In this document: in pieces, positions 37,545-49,616 of the stretch
Position numbering within the stretch: position 1 is the first letter of the stretch
Layout of the letters: every line of letters starts with the position of its first letter
From: Limnanthes douglasii subsp. nivea
Taxonomy: Eukaryota; Streptophyta; Magnoliopsida; Brassicales; Limnanthaceae
Assembly (NCBI GenBank): GCA_036936605.1
Contig: JAUPFV010000001.1
Location: 74,295,910-74,359,909 of the forward strand
Direction: 5' to 3'
Length of the DNA: 64,000 bases
Notes under the pieces: model-generated
Told to the model about the DNA's origin: nothing
The model's database searches: none
Seen by the model: only the letters and a program-made list of their open reading frames with translations
Made by a program: the position numbers and the translations under genes

Positions 37545-38590
37545 GTTTTGCTATTGATAGGACTTTAACCAAAAATAGAAATTAAAAGTTGCATGTAATA
37601 TCATTTTGACAGTTTAGGGTTTTTAGGAGATAAAAAAAAAGTAAAGAAAATTCGGGGCTTATATATTCACTCAAAAGGGTATTTGATATTAAATGTTTTT
37701 AAAAACTAAATAAAGCAAAACTCAACTTAATTGTTAAAAAGATAAAATGGTTTTTTTTCTTCAAAACATTTTTTTATGTCAAATAAAAAAGTTTTTGTTC
37801 ATAACAATTTTTTTTATAATGAAATTTAAATTCAATATTATGTTTAAAATGGATTTGTATTAACTTTTATATTCCTAAAATAACTTACATTTTTTCATTA
37901 AACTTTTTCAAGAACAAAATAGAATCAAATTTAATTTAAATTGTCGATAGAAAATAATGACAAAAGACTATTTTATATTTTTAACTTATAGTTTTGTGAT
38001 AGAAAATTTAGTCAAGCCCTAAAAAAAGTACTACACTACTACAAACTTCGCCTACTGTTTTTGGAGTTTTTCAGTACCTACTAAATGCTAGTTTAACTAC
38101 TATACGCAAATCACTATATCTATTAATGCTTGGCAACCTTTTGTGAATTAAGAGATATTTATGTCTGTATGTTGGAATAGCGTTCTAGATTAGTGAAAAT
38201 TATAAAAGCGGTCCAGGTCGAGGTCCACTTGAATTTACTCGGAAATTATAGCCCACTAGATATAAAGACAAATATAATCAAAACTTAGATATTTATTTTT
38301 AAAATGTGATTAATAAAGAAACGATTATTAAAATATTTAACTTTTAACAATATATATTAGTTTTTTTTTTATAAAAAATTAAAAGGTTAAAAATTAAATA
38401 ATGGCGAATTCAGTCTATTAAAGTGGAACCTCCTACCATCAAAATCCAATTTTGGCAGTTCCAATTTTTTTTCGGTTACGGTTTTCAATAGTTAGCAAGG
38501 AAACTAAAAACACTATAACAATCTCAGAATGTTGTACGAAATGATGGTCATTTCTATTATAAGATCCAATGTCGCGAGAATAATGCTGAA
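37545..38590. other. AT-rich intergenic DNA, no gene recognised
   Basis: Long A and T runs; no domain or repeat recognised. Confidence 0.5.
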
Positions 38591-38859
38591 TGAGGATAAT
38601 AGGAAGGAGAAGATGCAACTAGATCCTACCTAAGAGACTGTCTCTAGAATGTTACAAATAGGAGCAACGTGTCATTTCGATCTAAAACCGATGTTTCTAA
38701 GAAGAACTCGAATTCAGGATCCTCCTGCAGGAACGAGAAGCATCGAGATTGTCATTGTAGCGGGAGTTAAAACAAAACTTAAACTTCCAAAGACAAAATG
38801 ATACTAGGAAAATGAAGTATGATCGAGAGCAGCAACCATCCTAACATGAGCATAATGAT

Positions 38860-39740
38860 AATCTCGGTTGTGGACATTTTTCTCCGGTCGAATGGACAAC
38901 AACTTTCCCTACTCCAATCAGGGATTCAGTCGGGCTAGCCCTAGTAGCTCATCCGGGGATCCAAATAAGCTATCTTCAAGCCCTAGTGGCCCAACCAAAC
39001 TATCAGTAATATCATGCACCTCCACATTATATATCTCTATCAACAGAATTATTCTCTCATACCGCTAGTTTATCCAATCATGCATCAAGGATACTCTTAG
39101 GCCTCGGTCACAATGGATGCAAACAAATCCACTATTGTCACCTCAAGCTTACATGGTCGGCAGATCCCTCAGGGTCTCCATCCACAATCGTAACTGAGCC
39201 CTTAATACATCGCACCAACACATGTTCAAATCCCTCACGACTATCAATCGGAAAAATTTAAACAAGAACAATAATAGAACTTTTGTTAAGAAATGGAAAT
39301 GACCATGACACTAACAAGCTTACCCATTAATCAACAAACCATATATGAGAAAAACAAAAGCTCTCATTAACAATGATGGTTTTCTAAGAGCCCCAATTAG
39401 CACCAAACATCTTATATAGAGATTTATCGTCAAATTAGCTGCCACAAGATGAAAAAGTTCAACAACGGGTGGGATCCTGAGAATTATATTGAACAGTTAA
39501 AAAACGAGATGATGAGGTACGAGGCATATGATAAGATGAAATAAATGACATTCTTCATGATATTTAGAGGAAGGGCATTGACATGGCTCAACAACCTTTC
39601 GTCGGACTGTATTAAAAGTTTTAAAATGTTGTGCATGATCTTTAAAGACCATTTTATCAATTTTAAATTAATAAAACATGGATATTACATCATCCGCTAC
39701 ATGCAAAGGTTGAAGGAGTGCTTAAGAGAATCGACGTAGA
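38860..39740 (+). pseudogene. Tat-like gag remnant
   Basis: Plus strand. Near 39450-39530 the translation reads KKFNNGWDPENYIEQLKN, then a stop, then 39545-39739 RGRALTWLNNLSSDCIKSF. This aligns with the gag core of the element at 51.2 kb (IEKYDGSTDPDNHLEQFKN, GSALKWYNSLPQGCIKDF). The Ser/Pro-rich segment at 38868-39000 may be the gag N-terminal part. Strongly decayed. Confidence 0.6.
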
Positions 39741-39786
39741 GATTACAAAGAGTAAGCTGCATGATTGTCATGATTGATGAAAGTTA

Positions 39787-39837
<51 letters not shown>
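39787..39837. repeat. (AT)n microsatellite inside the Tat-like remnant
   Basis: About 25 dinucleotides, interrupting the gag remnant. Confidence 0.95.
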
Positions 39838-39839
<2 letters not shown>

Positions 39840-40689
39840 AGATATTGTCGGGTCCTCTATCATATACCATCATAAAGAAAAATCAGATCTATTAGCTTAA
39901 GTAAAGTGACATATTAAAGTTGAGAAAATAACCAAAGCAAGGTTAGATGTAGACATAAAAACTTAACTGGATACCTGCATTACCATTCATTGGTACACAA
40001 TAATGAGCAACTGGAAGTGGCACAAGTTAACTCAAAACCTTACAATGAAGTCTCCAGAAACAATATTAATGAAGCTCCAGACCGACCAAACATTACAGTC
40101 AAGGTCAAAGCTTATGAGGGAAGCCAAGAAACAACTACAATCATAATTACAGTGGAAAACAAAGATATAAATACTCGGCCAGAGGTCCATATACTGAATT
40201 GACTGAGAATTTTGGATTTATTCATGAAATCACAAAAAATATTGTCAAGTATTAATGACCAGAGAAACTACAAGGTCATATGGAACATAAAGATAATAAC
40301 AAGTTATGTTATTTCCACTAGGGACTGTTGGGCTCTATAAGATCGAGTCTGGAATATGATTGATGATGGAAGACTATCGTAATTTGTTAAAATTAAGAAT
40401 AAAAATTAAATAAGACTTGTTGTGGATGACCAAGCCCCACCATCAAGAAAATAAAGGCCAACACAAGAAATGGTAAAAAAGTCAAGAGTCTTGGATAAAA
40501 ATACAATGTTATAAGTAGAATATGATAAATATATAAACTATGATCATAACATATAAATCATATGTTTAATTACGGGATAAGATCCATTTTTTGGGAACAT
40601 CGAAAAATCAAAAAAAGATATGTCGATGACTAAGATAAATAATACCAAATTTAAATATCACCGCATTTATACCAAATCCATATATAATA

Positions 40690-42560
40690 TTAACATTCAT
40701 AATTGATTATTCGAAAGGAGTAGCAGCACTGCACAATGACATCGTACTAATAATATTGATATCGACTAAATTAGAAGTTAAGTGAGTTATAATAGACACT
40801 ACAAGCTTGACCAAAATTTCATACAAGAGTACGTATGATAAAATGATGGGTGATCTTGTACTAATCGCGTCTCAGAGGACTATAACTGGATTCATCAGTG
40901 CATATTCAAATCTGTTAAGAGAGGTCATCTTGGATGTAATCCTCAGACAAACAAGATTTTAAGAAGAAATGCTGGTACTTGTTCATGACAGTAAATGAAT
41001 CTTTATCATACAACATAATATTGGAAAGATCATGATTAGATCTAATGTATGTTGTAGTTTCTATAGTTCATCAATGACTTAAGTTCACAATCAGTTGAAA
41101 TGTGGGAGTGATGAGAGTATCCAACTTCCTTATCTCTTAAGAATTATCAATCAACGAGGACTCACTCATCTTTGATAATATGGATGATCCCATATAATCC
41201 TCCATCTTATAGAGTAGTGGATGAGGGAAAAAGTATCAGAATGAAGAAGGTAGAATATTATGATTCAGTTAAATCTTATGTAAAATTTACTCGATTTTTC
41301 AAACCAATACCTTGTTTTATTTGAATGGAATGCTCAAGATGTCACATGAGTCTCGAGTGATATTATGTGCCATAAATTTTCCATAAACAAAATATTTTAG
41401 CCAATAAATCAAAAGAGGAGATCATACTTTAAGTAAAAGACAAAAAATTATTGAAGAGACAGACTAACTAACACGATATGACATATACAAGAACCTTGTT
41501 ATCCAGTATTGACAACCAATCTAATACTGGTGAAAAATAAGAATGAAAAATTGAGGATATGTAGATATTTCACAGACTTAAACAAGGTATGTCCAAATAA
41601 TCATTTCCTTATCACAAACTAATGGATACGACATTACATAATAAGATGTTATCCTCTATGGATGCTTATTTTGGATACAACCAAATAAAAATGCATAAAT
41701 ATGATCAAGATCACAACACTTTCAAAACAGAAGAAGGGCTTTCGGGTTGAAGAATATTGGGGCCACATATCAAAGACTTGTCAACAATATTTTTACAAGT
41801 CAGTTCGACTAAATTGCAGGTATACACTGATGACATGCTTGTCATAAGCGCTCAAGATGAAGATCATTTAGCTAACCTAGACAAAATATTTTAAAACCTA
41901 ATAAGGGTCAACCTAAAACTAAACTTGGAGAAGTGTACATTCGTTGAACGATCTAAAAGGTTCGTATGTTATATGGTCAGTGACAAATAAATTTAAGCAT
42001 ATCATACTCAATTATGAAACTTGGCTGTAATAGACCCCCAAGAAACACAAAACAAGTACATATATTGCCATAAAGATAAAAAAATATCAAACAAATTTAT
42101 TTCAAGACCTTTAAACAAATGCTAACCTTTTATCCAAGTCTTGAGAGCTGCATGATGGTTCAAATGGACTTCGAATAGTGAGGAAGCTTTTAAAAATATT
42201 ATGATTTGTTTTTTAAATTTTCCAAAGATACTAATAAAGTCGAGCCCAAATGAATCGTTGTTTATATACCTCACATTTTCAAACTATGTTATTAGCATTG
42301 TTTTAATAAAGAAATGATAGAAATAGTCCAAATATATACTATGTAAGTAAATATTTATTAAGTGTTGAAACTAGATACTTACAACTTGAAATGTTTCTTC
42401 AACATTGGTGGTTGTGGCTAGAAAGATGAGGTCATGCTTCCAAGCTCACATAATCACAGTATTCACATCATTCATTTGAGAAATATACTACAAAAGTTAA
42501 ATGGGTCTAGAAAGCTGACCATATGGTTAGTTTTGGGGGATTATGACATCTAGTTTGAGT
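40690..42560 (+). pseudogene. Tat-like protease, RT and RNase H remnant
   Basis: Plus strand, broken frames. Near 41.03-41.09 kb is a protease C-terminal-like RS-LDLMYVVVSIVHQ. RT pieces at 41.54-41.95 kb read VKNKNEKL, YFTDLNKVCP, KMLSSMDAYFGYNQI, KNIGATYQRLVNNIF and YTDDMLVISAQDEDHL. RNase H pieces at 42.19-42.45 kb read NESLFIYLTFSNYVIS and VARKMRSCFQAH. The YTDDM active site is preserved. Integrase is not found before the minisatellites. It is more diverged from the 51-kb element than the copy at 5-13.7 kb. Confidence 0.75.
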
Positions 42561-42752
42561 CAAGAATTGTAATTAAAGATAAACCACTGACAAATTAGAT
42601 AGATTTTTAATGACAAAACAAAGATGATGAAGTAAAAAATACGAATTAAGTATATAAAATAATTAAATCAAGATAAATATGGTAGAAACAACGAACCAAA
42701 GACGACGAGGTAGGAAATATGAATTAAGAAGCAAGTTGAATTAATTAAATAT

Positions 42753-43235
42753 GATTACCCTCAAGACATTCAACTTGTCGACCATAAATAGATTTAACTT
42801 GAGAAACTGGAAGATATATAACTTGAAGAACCTAAATACATTTAATTTAATGACCCTGAAGATATTTGAGTTGACAAACCTTAAGATATATAACTTGATG
42901 ACCCTGAAGATATCTAACTTGGCGAACCTTAAGATATATAACTTGATGACCCTAAAGATATTTAATATGATGAATCTGAAGATATTTAACTTGAAAACCT
43001 TTAAGGAATTTAACTCAATGACCCTCAAAAAATTAAATTGATGACTTCTAAAGACCGTGCAAGTATTTAATTTGACGACCTTGAAGATATTCAACTTCAC
43101 GACCGTAAAGATAATTATATTGGCAATCCGAAATAAATTCCACTTAAGACAATATAAGAAATATTCCACTTGATGACTTGAAATGCATTCAAGTTAACAA
43201 TTTGAAAGATATTAAACTTGATGAACTATATCAGA
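42753..43235 (+). repeat. 24-bp minisatellite, ~20 units, with 48-bp alternation
   Basis: Unit of the form GATGACCCTGAAGATATTTA plus ACTT, about twenty copies; neighbouring units alternate between GATGACCCT- and GGCGAACCT-type, giving a 48-bp higher order. Because 24 is a multiple of 3, both strands stay open: plus frame 42751-43041 is an eight-residue repeat (LMTLKIFN) and minus frame 43169-42741 likewise. It lies 3' of the Tat-like pol remnant. I treat the frames as non-genic. Confidence 0.9.
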
Positions 43236-43492
43236 TGTAAATCAACACATCAACGAACTCTAGCTAATTTGTTATACATGAGTTTGACGAACATCCATGT
43301 TATATCAATATTTTTAGGTATGTATCATCAAGACAAGAAAAATATAGGTTAATTTACTTAAGTACGAACCTGAGACGTGGAAAAGTGGAGGTATAAAGAA
43401 GGAAGAACTTCAAAACTATACTATCTTAATAATATACTCGATCTTTTAATCCTTAAGTTTCATTGTACTTCAACTCAAGAATTAGGGAAAAG

Positions 43493-43770
43493 TCATCTCC
43501 AACCGGTCGAGGGGACGTCTCCAACAAGGCGAGAGGACGTCTCCAATAGGCGAAGGGGCGTCTCTAACTGGCTAGATGACGTCTCCAACACGTCTCCAAC
43601 AGGTCAGGGGACGTCTCCAACAAGGCCAGGGGACGTCTCCAACAGAGCCAGGGGACTTCTCCAACAGTGCGAGAGGACGTCTCCAACAGGGCCAGGGGAC
43701 GTCTCCAACAGGACGACGAGACGTCTCCAACAGGACGACGAGACGTCTCCAACAGGACGAGGGGACGCCC
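43493..43770 (+). repeat. GC-rich 22-bp minisatellite (GGACGTCTCCAACAGG...)
   Basis: Roughly twelve units of GGACGTCTCCAACAGGGCCA plus GG, some truncated near 43560-43600. The unit is CpG-rich and contains the palindrome GACGTC, a sharp contrast with the AT-rich surroundings. The open frames across it (43377-43802 plus, 43752-43564 minus) are repeat artefacts. Confidence 0.92.
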
Positions 43771-43844
43771 TGTTCAAGACTAAAACTCTATTCTCTCTCT
43801 AGAAAATCTTTTGGTATTTGATTATGTTTTAGGCATTATCATCA

Positions 43845-44235
43845 TTATATGTTCTCCTTGAGATTTTTTATAATTTTCGCTTATTAAGTGCAAGAAACTT
43901 AATATCTTTTCAATAGTTAGGTGTTATTTAGTGAACTATTTTATTCTCACACAAGTATATAGATCAAAATTAAATAAATTTGTCCAACATCCATTCAACC
44001 ATCAAGTCATGCCGCTAAATGATCTTCTTTATTGTCTGACGTTAGGGTCGGATCATTATCTTTTCTTATGAAGTTTTTTATAATTTTCTCTTACTCACTC
44101 CAATAAATTGAATGTTTGGATGTTTTTAAGTTTGTTATTTTGTTCTCATAAAAATATATAGATCAAAATTACAAAAAATTTCCAACATCCATTTAATCCA
44201 TAAAGTTATAGTTTTAAATGATCTCTTTTATTGTC
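43845..44235. repeat. Tandem duplication of ~190 bp, diverged
   Basis: 43850-44036 and 44060-44235 share TTTTTTATAATTTTC, ATATAGATCAAAATTA, TCCAACATCCATT and TAAATGATCT in the same order. Confidence 0.75.
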
Positions 44236-46815
44236 GACTTACTTTGTGTCATCTTGAGATACTTTGTTCTTACTAAAAGTTCATATGACCCGTCTAAATG
44301 TAATGATCCTTCCCTGAAATAAGTTATAATTATTTTAAACAAAAGTAAGTTTTGAAACAGTTTAAATAAAATGATTTTTCTCATCTTATCTCGATATGAT
44401 CTATACACTTGTTGTTTTCCTACCATAATATAATGACATACTCTTAATGTTTATCTTTTATGTTGAACCCATAAACCTGATTAATATGATTTTCTAACAT
44501 AAGACGCTTCACTCATAATTTCTCATTGAATTCTTCAATAGAAATTCCATAGTATCAAGTAATAAGTTTAGGTAGTTTGTGGTTAATAATATGTCATTGA
44601 CATACAATTTAAAATTTGAATGAACTCCCACCAAACTTATAAATTCCATAATATTCTACTAATTTTAACTTAAACTAAACGACATTGTAACTTTGAGAAA
44701 TTATCACATAATTATGAGACACTAGCTTAATATCATAAATGAATTTGAATTGTTGAATATTTAATTATTACACACAAGTTAGTCATCCCGCGTATGCCGA
44801 CTAATTTTTGCAATTATCATTTTTAATGAAAATTTTATTTGGTTGAACTATATATCAAACATTCTTAATATTCATTTAATTAAGTGAAACACTAGAGTGT
44901 GCATTTTATGTTATGATTGTCTTGAAATAACCCTTCAAATTTCTGAAATGAAGGTTCTCCTAAAGGTCAATATTTTTATATTAATTGAAAGTTGCTTCAT
45001 ATAAGACCTTATGTATATCTTATCTAGTTATCTTTTTGATTTAAGCATGGTTAAAACTTGGGGTTGCAACCTAGTAGTTTCATTTATTTAGATTACAGAT
45101 AAAATTGAATCATCTTGTATCAATCTTTATTATTTTCAGAATAATTCACACTTAAGAGTTCGAATTCTATGTAATATTACAGAAACTTAATCTGAATTCT
45201 TCATTCACATCATAAGAAGCCAAATAATCTTAAGATTGTTAGAGCTCTTTGCATAATATTGGAAGCCAAAACTGAACTATTATGTTATATGAAAAATAAT
45301 CTTAATGTTTTTTTAATTTAAAGTTGCATAGAAGCCAAACTGAATTCTTTTGTTGCGCCAATAAAGTCTTAATATTTTATCTCTCTCTGTTCGTAAATAT
45401 ATGTAAGGACTATATTAATTTAAGTTCTCACACTTACTTCAGGATGATAGGTTTTTCCTTTATGAACAACTACAACTTCTCTTGAATGAGAATTTGAATG
45501 TCAATATATAGAGGGAAATAAAGAGATGACTGGTAATGAATGATCAAATTCTTATCGTCTGAATCTAAACGATCCTTTCAGATTCTTTCACCAAAATCAA
45601 AATTATTGTTCATTGATTACTTCCCCCAAAATTAAAATCTTCAAATCTCAAATTAAGATTGTCTCAAATATAAATATTTTTATGGTATTAAATTCAAAAT
45701 TTTGTAGAATTAACTAGAATATTAAAACAAAACCGTCATGAATGTATTAAATTAAGAAAGGAACGTTTGCACTTTGTAATTACAAAAATAGATGATGACA
45801 GTGTTCTTTGAATCATAATACTACCCTTAATGTCCATCATCAAGTTCATATATGACTTACTTATTTACTTCATGTTTAAAAAATTTAAACTTGTCAATAA
45901 ACTCCACATGTGCTGAAATATATGCATATTAGGGCTAAACGATATCTATAAACAAAATATGTTAGCTTAGTTATCCATGCATATGAATATTTTAATTTTT
46001 TAACTTTGTTTTTAAGACTTCAACTAGGATTTATGCACCATATTTCATGTTTTAATCTGGTCCATTGATATATCCAACACATATATGTACAGTCTGAATA
46101 GTCAAGAAGGTCTATAAGTAGTTGATCAAATAATTTATCCACCTTATACAGGTTTACCAAACGTGCAATGTTGGTGCGTCAAAAGTGGTCATGTCGGTTT
46201 CACTATCAAGGATGCCTACCACATCATCCGTATTTATGATTCCTATATCAAGTGAGTTGGTTTAATATGACACAAATATAACATTTAGTGACATTTTTTG
46301 ATTTTTTTTTGTTTTCCATCCTTTGCAATCTATATAGTAAGTTGAGGCATCAACTCCCCCAGAATGTGTCCTTTGCAGCCCTAGTGCAGAATTCACGACT
46401 CATATCCATTTTGGATGTATTTTTACTCGCCGCATTTGAGTTGTTGCTAACTCTAAACTCAGTTTCACCTTAAATGGTTAAGACTAATTGAGTTGGCTTC
46501 AGATGGTTCCGAATTGGTCACAATCTCGTCATGGTCACATTTAGCCGTCTTATTTAATTATGCCTTTTACCACGCGAAGAAGAAAAAAACAACAGATTTT
46601 TTTCCAACCCGAACTCTCTCACCTCTGCAATAACACACTGCATGTTCTATGATCTTTGGTTTAGATTCCTCGAAACCAAAATTGCATGATCACGCTAATA
46701 TCTTTTCCATATTTATGATTTTTTGTCTCATATAGTTTTTCTAACATTTGGGCTGTAGCAGTTTGACTGGATGGACCGCTTTTAATGCAAATATTTTAAA
46801 GTTTGATTTTGAATA
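44236..46815. other. AT-rich intergenic DNA, no gene recognised
   Basis: No recognised domain. The short frame 46288-46473 matches nothing I know. Confidence 0.5.
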
Positions 46816-46817
46816 CT

Positions 46818-47800
46818 GTTATTATAGATGGCAATGGGCCGGGTTAATACCAGGTTTGGGTTGACTTACTTGAGCCCACCTTCTTTTAACTTGAACCCTA
46901 ACCCGTCCTGTCCCGCTGCGGGTTTAATATTTTTGAGGCCGAACCCGACACACATGTGTCTGTGAGTCAGCCCGACCTGGTCCGCAAACAATATTTTTGC
47001 CAATTTGGATTTTACGGTTGAGTTCGACCCGTTCGGAACGCATCTAACTTTATTTTTTAATTTATACAAAAATTAAGATTTAAATTTTTTAAATAAAACC
47101 AAATATATTTAAATAAACCATTAAATGTTATTAAAAATAAAAAATATAATTTTTTTTATAAAACAAGCCATCTAAACATGTCTTAGATAATGAGATATAA
47201 AACATTAAAATAAACATAAATATTTTTAATTTTTTTTATAGTTTTCAATACTATCATAAATTATTTTATCACAGTATTTTCATCTTCATATTCATTGTCA
47301 AAATCATGACAAAATTTTAAAATATCCATATTAAATGTGGCATTGATTTTGTGATATATTTAATATATGATATACTACGGATTAAATAATAATAACTAAT
47401 GATAAATTTATTTTAAAATAGATTGATAACTATACGAATTTAAATAGTATTGATTAAGTCTACTACTGGAAGAATCTAATTATTAAATATATTATTGAAA
47501 ATAATATTTAGTGGAAGAATGTGATTAGTAATGATTAGAATTATAAAATTTATATAATATTAAAAACAAGTTTTTTTAGTAATTACTAAATATATATATA
47601 TATATATATATTATTTATATTCTGTACTTTTTTATATAATGTATATTTTTGGGCTAGATCGAGTTAAGTAAACTAAAAATACATATCCGATATGACCTGT
47701 ATGCGGATTATCATTTATATTTTTCTACGCGGTCCACTATAAATTCGGATCCAACAAAATCCGATCGAATCAGACCGGTTTGGACCTGTTCAAATTCATC
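46818..47800. mobile_element. Possible non-autonomous DNA element with GC-richer ends
   Basis: The left end starts GATGGCAATGGGCCGGGTT and is rich in CCCG/CGGG motifs to about 47040. The right end (47640-47790) has related content (CGGATCCAAC, CGGTTTGGACC) ending near GTTCAAATTCATC, whose complement begins GATGAATTTGAAC. The interior is extremely AT-rich. Ends of the 'GATGGCAA...GGGC' type are common in plant hAT-like MITEs. A GC-rich relative occurs at 11390-11480. Target duplication not resolved. Confidence 0.35.
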
Positions 47801-47816
47801 CTTTATTATTTTGTGG

Positions 47817-48352
47817 AAAATTACCATTTAAGTATCCACTCAACTATTATATGATCATCTAATACTTAAATTTTGTTTTGTTACCTTTTAATATCCATCA
47901 TAACTATTAAACTCCTACTTAATACTTAACATTATTTTAATACCCTAACTACCCTCACCCTTCGTAGTAACCAAAAATTTATCTTTCTTACTTTTTTTTA
48001 AAAAGATTCATATCTTTCAAACCGGAGCTCGGAAAAAATATATGAAAGTACTATCACTTTTGTTTTTTTAAGATGAACAAAACTAGATCCATTGATGATA
48101 TTTTTTTATTTAAAAAAAATAAAATTTCACCCGTAACAATTCTGAGGAAATAGAGAGAGTTGCAAACAACTTTTAGATTAGTTTTTAAAACAAGTCTCAG
48201 ATTAGTGCTGACGAAGGTACCAACGGTTATATATAGTTGAAGAGCTATTTTTGTCCAAATTTGAGGTGGAAGTACCAAATGACATTATCCTAATTTCGGA
48301 TACTAGTTATAATAAGTTAGTTGAATGAGTATTTATTGGTACTTCTCTCTTA
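47817..48352. mobile_element. Possible MITE with inverted-repeat ends
   Basis: The left end reads ACCATTTAAGTATCCACTCA; the complement of the right end reads ACCAATAAATACTCATTCAA, both continuing with ACTA. About 540 bp, no coding capacity. The match is imperfect and no target duplication was confirmed. Confidence 0.4.
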
Positions 48353-48987
48353 TTTTTCTAACCATAAAATTATTATTTTATTTTTTACAAAATGATGGAC
48401 GGATAATCATGCAGTTGGTTTCATACAAATATAAACTGTAAAAATATACAAACATCTGTATATTGTATTTTCTCAACACATTAGTTAAAAAGAAGCTTAT
48501 TACTATCAGTAAATATCTTCGTCTAAAGTGAAAGTGAAAGTGATATTAAGACAATAATCAATTAGATATAGACTCTATTTAATAGTTTTGACATATATCT
48601 TACATATCATCTATGGAACCACAAAATAGATTGAAATTGCAGAAATTATTGGTAAGACAAAGACAAAAACAAGATCATAAGTATGATCACACCCCAACAG
48701 TCACATGCTATGTCCCTCTCGCTCAATTTCTAAAACCGAATATTATGATATTTGTGTCCCCCTCCCTCTCTGGGTCTGGGTATGTATTTTAGGGTAGAAT
48801 AGTATAGGTTATAATATTAATGTTGTTAGACTTAGACAGGTAGTAAGTGAAGAATGGTGATAGTCATGTTTGGAGAAAACGGTTAGTTTGAAGCTTTATT
48901 GTGTGTCAGTCATTAGTATCCAACTGGACATCACTTTACCAAAGCAAGACCAAGTCTAAGACTACATTACATATTTACAATTACATG
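48353..48987. other. Intergenic DNA, nothing recognised
   Basis: No coding sequence, structured RNA or repeat identified. Confidence 0.5.
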
Positions 48988-48997
48988 TACATAGTAT

Positions 48998-49216
48998 TTT
49001 TTTTTTCGGAGGGAACCCGCAGCCGCTATTCAAAGTGCAATGAGTGCGCACAGGGTAAACCCTCAGTCTGACGCGATAGCCTGCAAACCAACGTCAGAAG
49101 GTAAACCACATAAAGTGACAGGCTCAGCCGAGAAAGTGTATGTAGAGGGACTCGAACTCATGACCTTTTGGTCATAAGAATGCCATACTCAACCAACTCG
49201 GTTATTCCTTGGAGGC
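48998..49216 (-). mobile_element. tRNA-derived SINE, copy 2
   Basis: Same family and length as the copy at 37310-37528, same orientation, poly(T) at its plus-strand left end. Flanked by a perfect 10-bp duplication TACATAGTAT (48988-48997 and 49217-49226). Relative to copy 1 it has several C-to-T or G-to-A changes, including in the B box region (CGAACTCATG versus CGAACTCGTG) and the head (GGTTATTCC versus GGCTACCCC). Confidence 0.92.
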
Positions 49217-49226
49217 TACATAGTAT

Positions 49227-49616
49227 CTTCTTACTTCTCGCTTCTCTCGTTTTCTCTTTTGTAATCACCCTCCTCCTCACCACTAATACACGAGAATGTT
49301 CCATTCCTAGAAACGTTTTTTATATGAATATTATAGTAAAGTATTAAAATACGGAATTTATTAGATTTATAAAATTCATAGATATTTTGTATTAGAATTT
49401 AACGTGATTTATAATATGAGTTTTTATGTATTTGGTTTTTTATAAAACATATGTAGCTAAAATAAATTCACCAAAAAATAATCTAAATATAGGCGGTTGA
49501 TTATAAAATTACTACTGTTTCTTTTTAAATGGTCATATACTAAAATTGAGTTTATATTAGTAAAATTTTATATGTAGTTCATTATCATATAAAATATAAA
49601 TAAATATCGATTATGG
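49227..49616. other. AT-rich intergenic DNA, nothing recognised
   Basis: No coding sequence or repeat identified between the SINE and the small LTR element. Confidence 0.5.

Noticed and set aside
42741..43169. Frames encoding an LMTLKIFN-type repeat that superficially resembles a leucine-rich repeat
   Set aside because: The unit is 8 residues, not about 24; the frame is open on both strands and lacks flanking gene structure.
43377..43821. Open frames over the 22-bp minisatellite on both strands
   Set aside because: Repeat-derived; 22 bp rotates through the frames and no unique protein sequence remains outside the array.
46288..46473. 61-codon plus-strand frame with ordinary-looking composition
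   Set aside because: No recognisable domain, no splice context and no homologue in the window.
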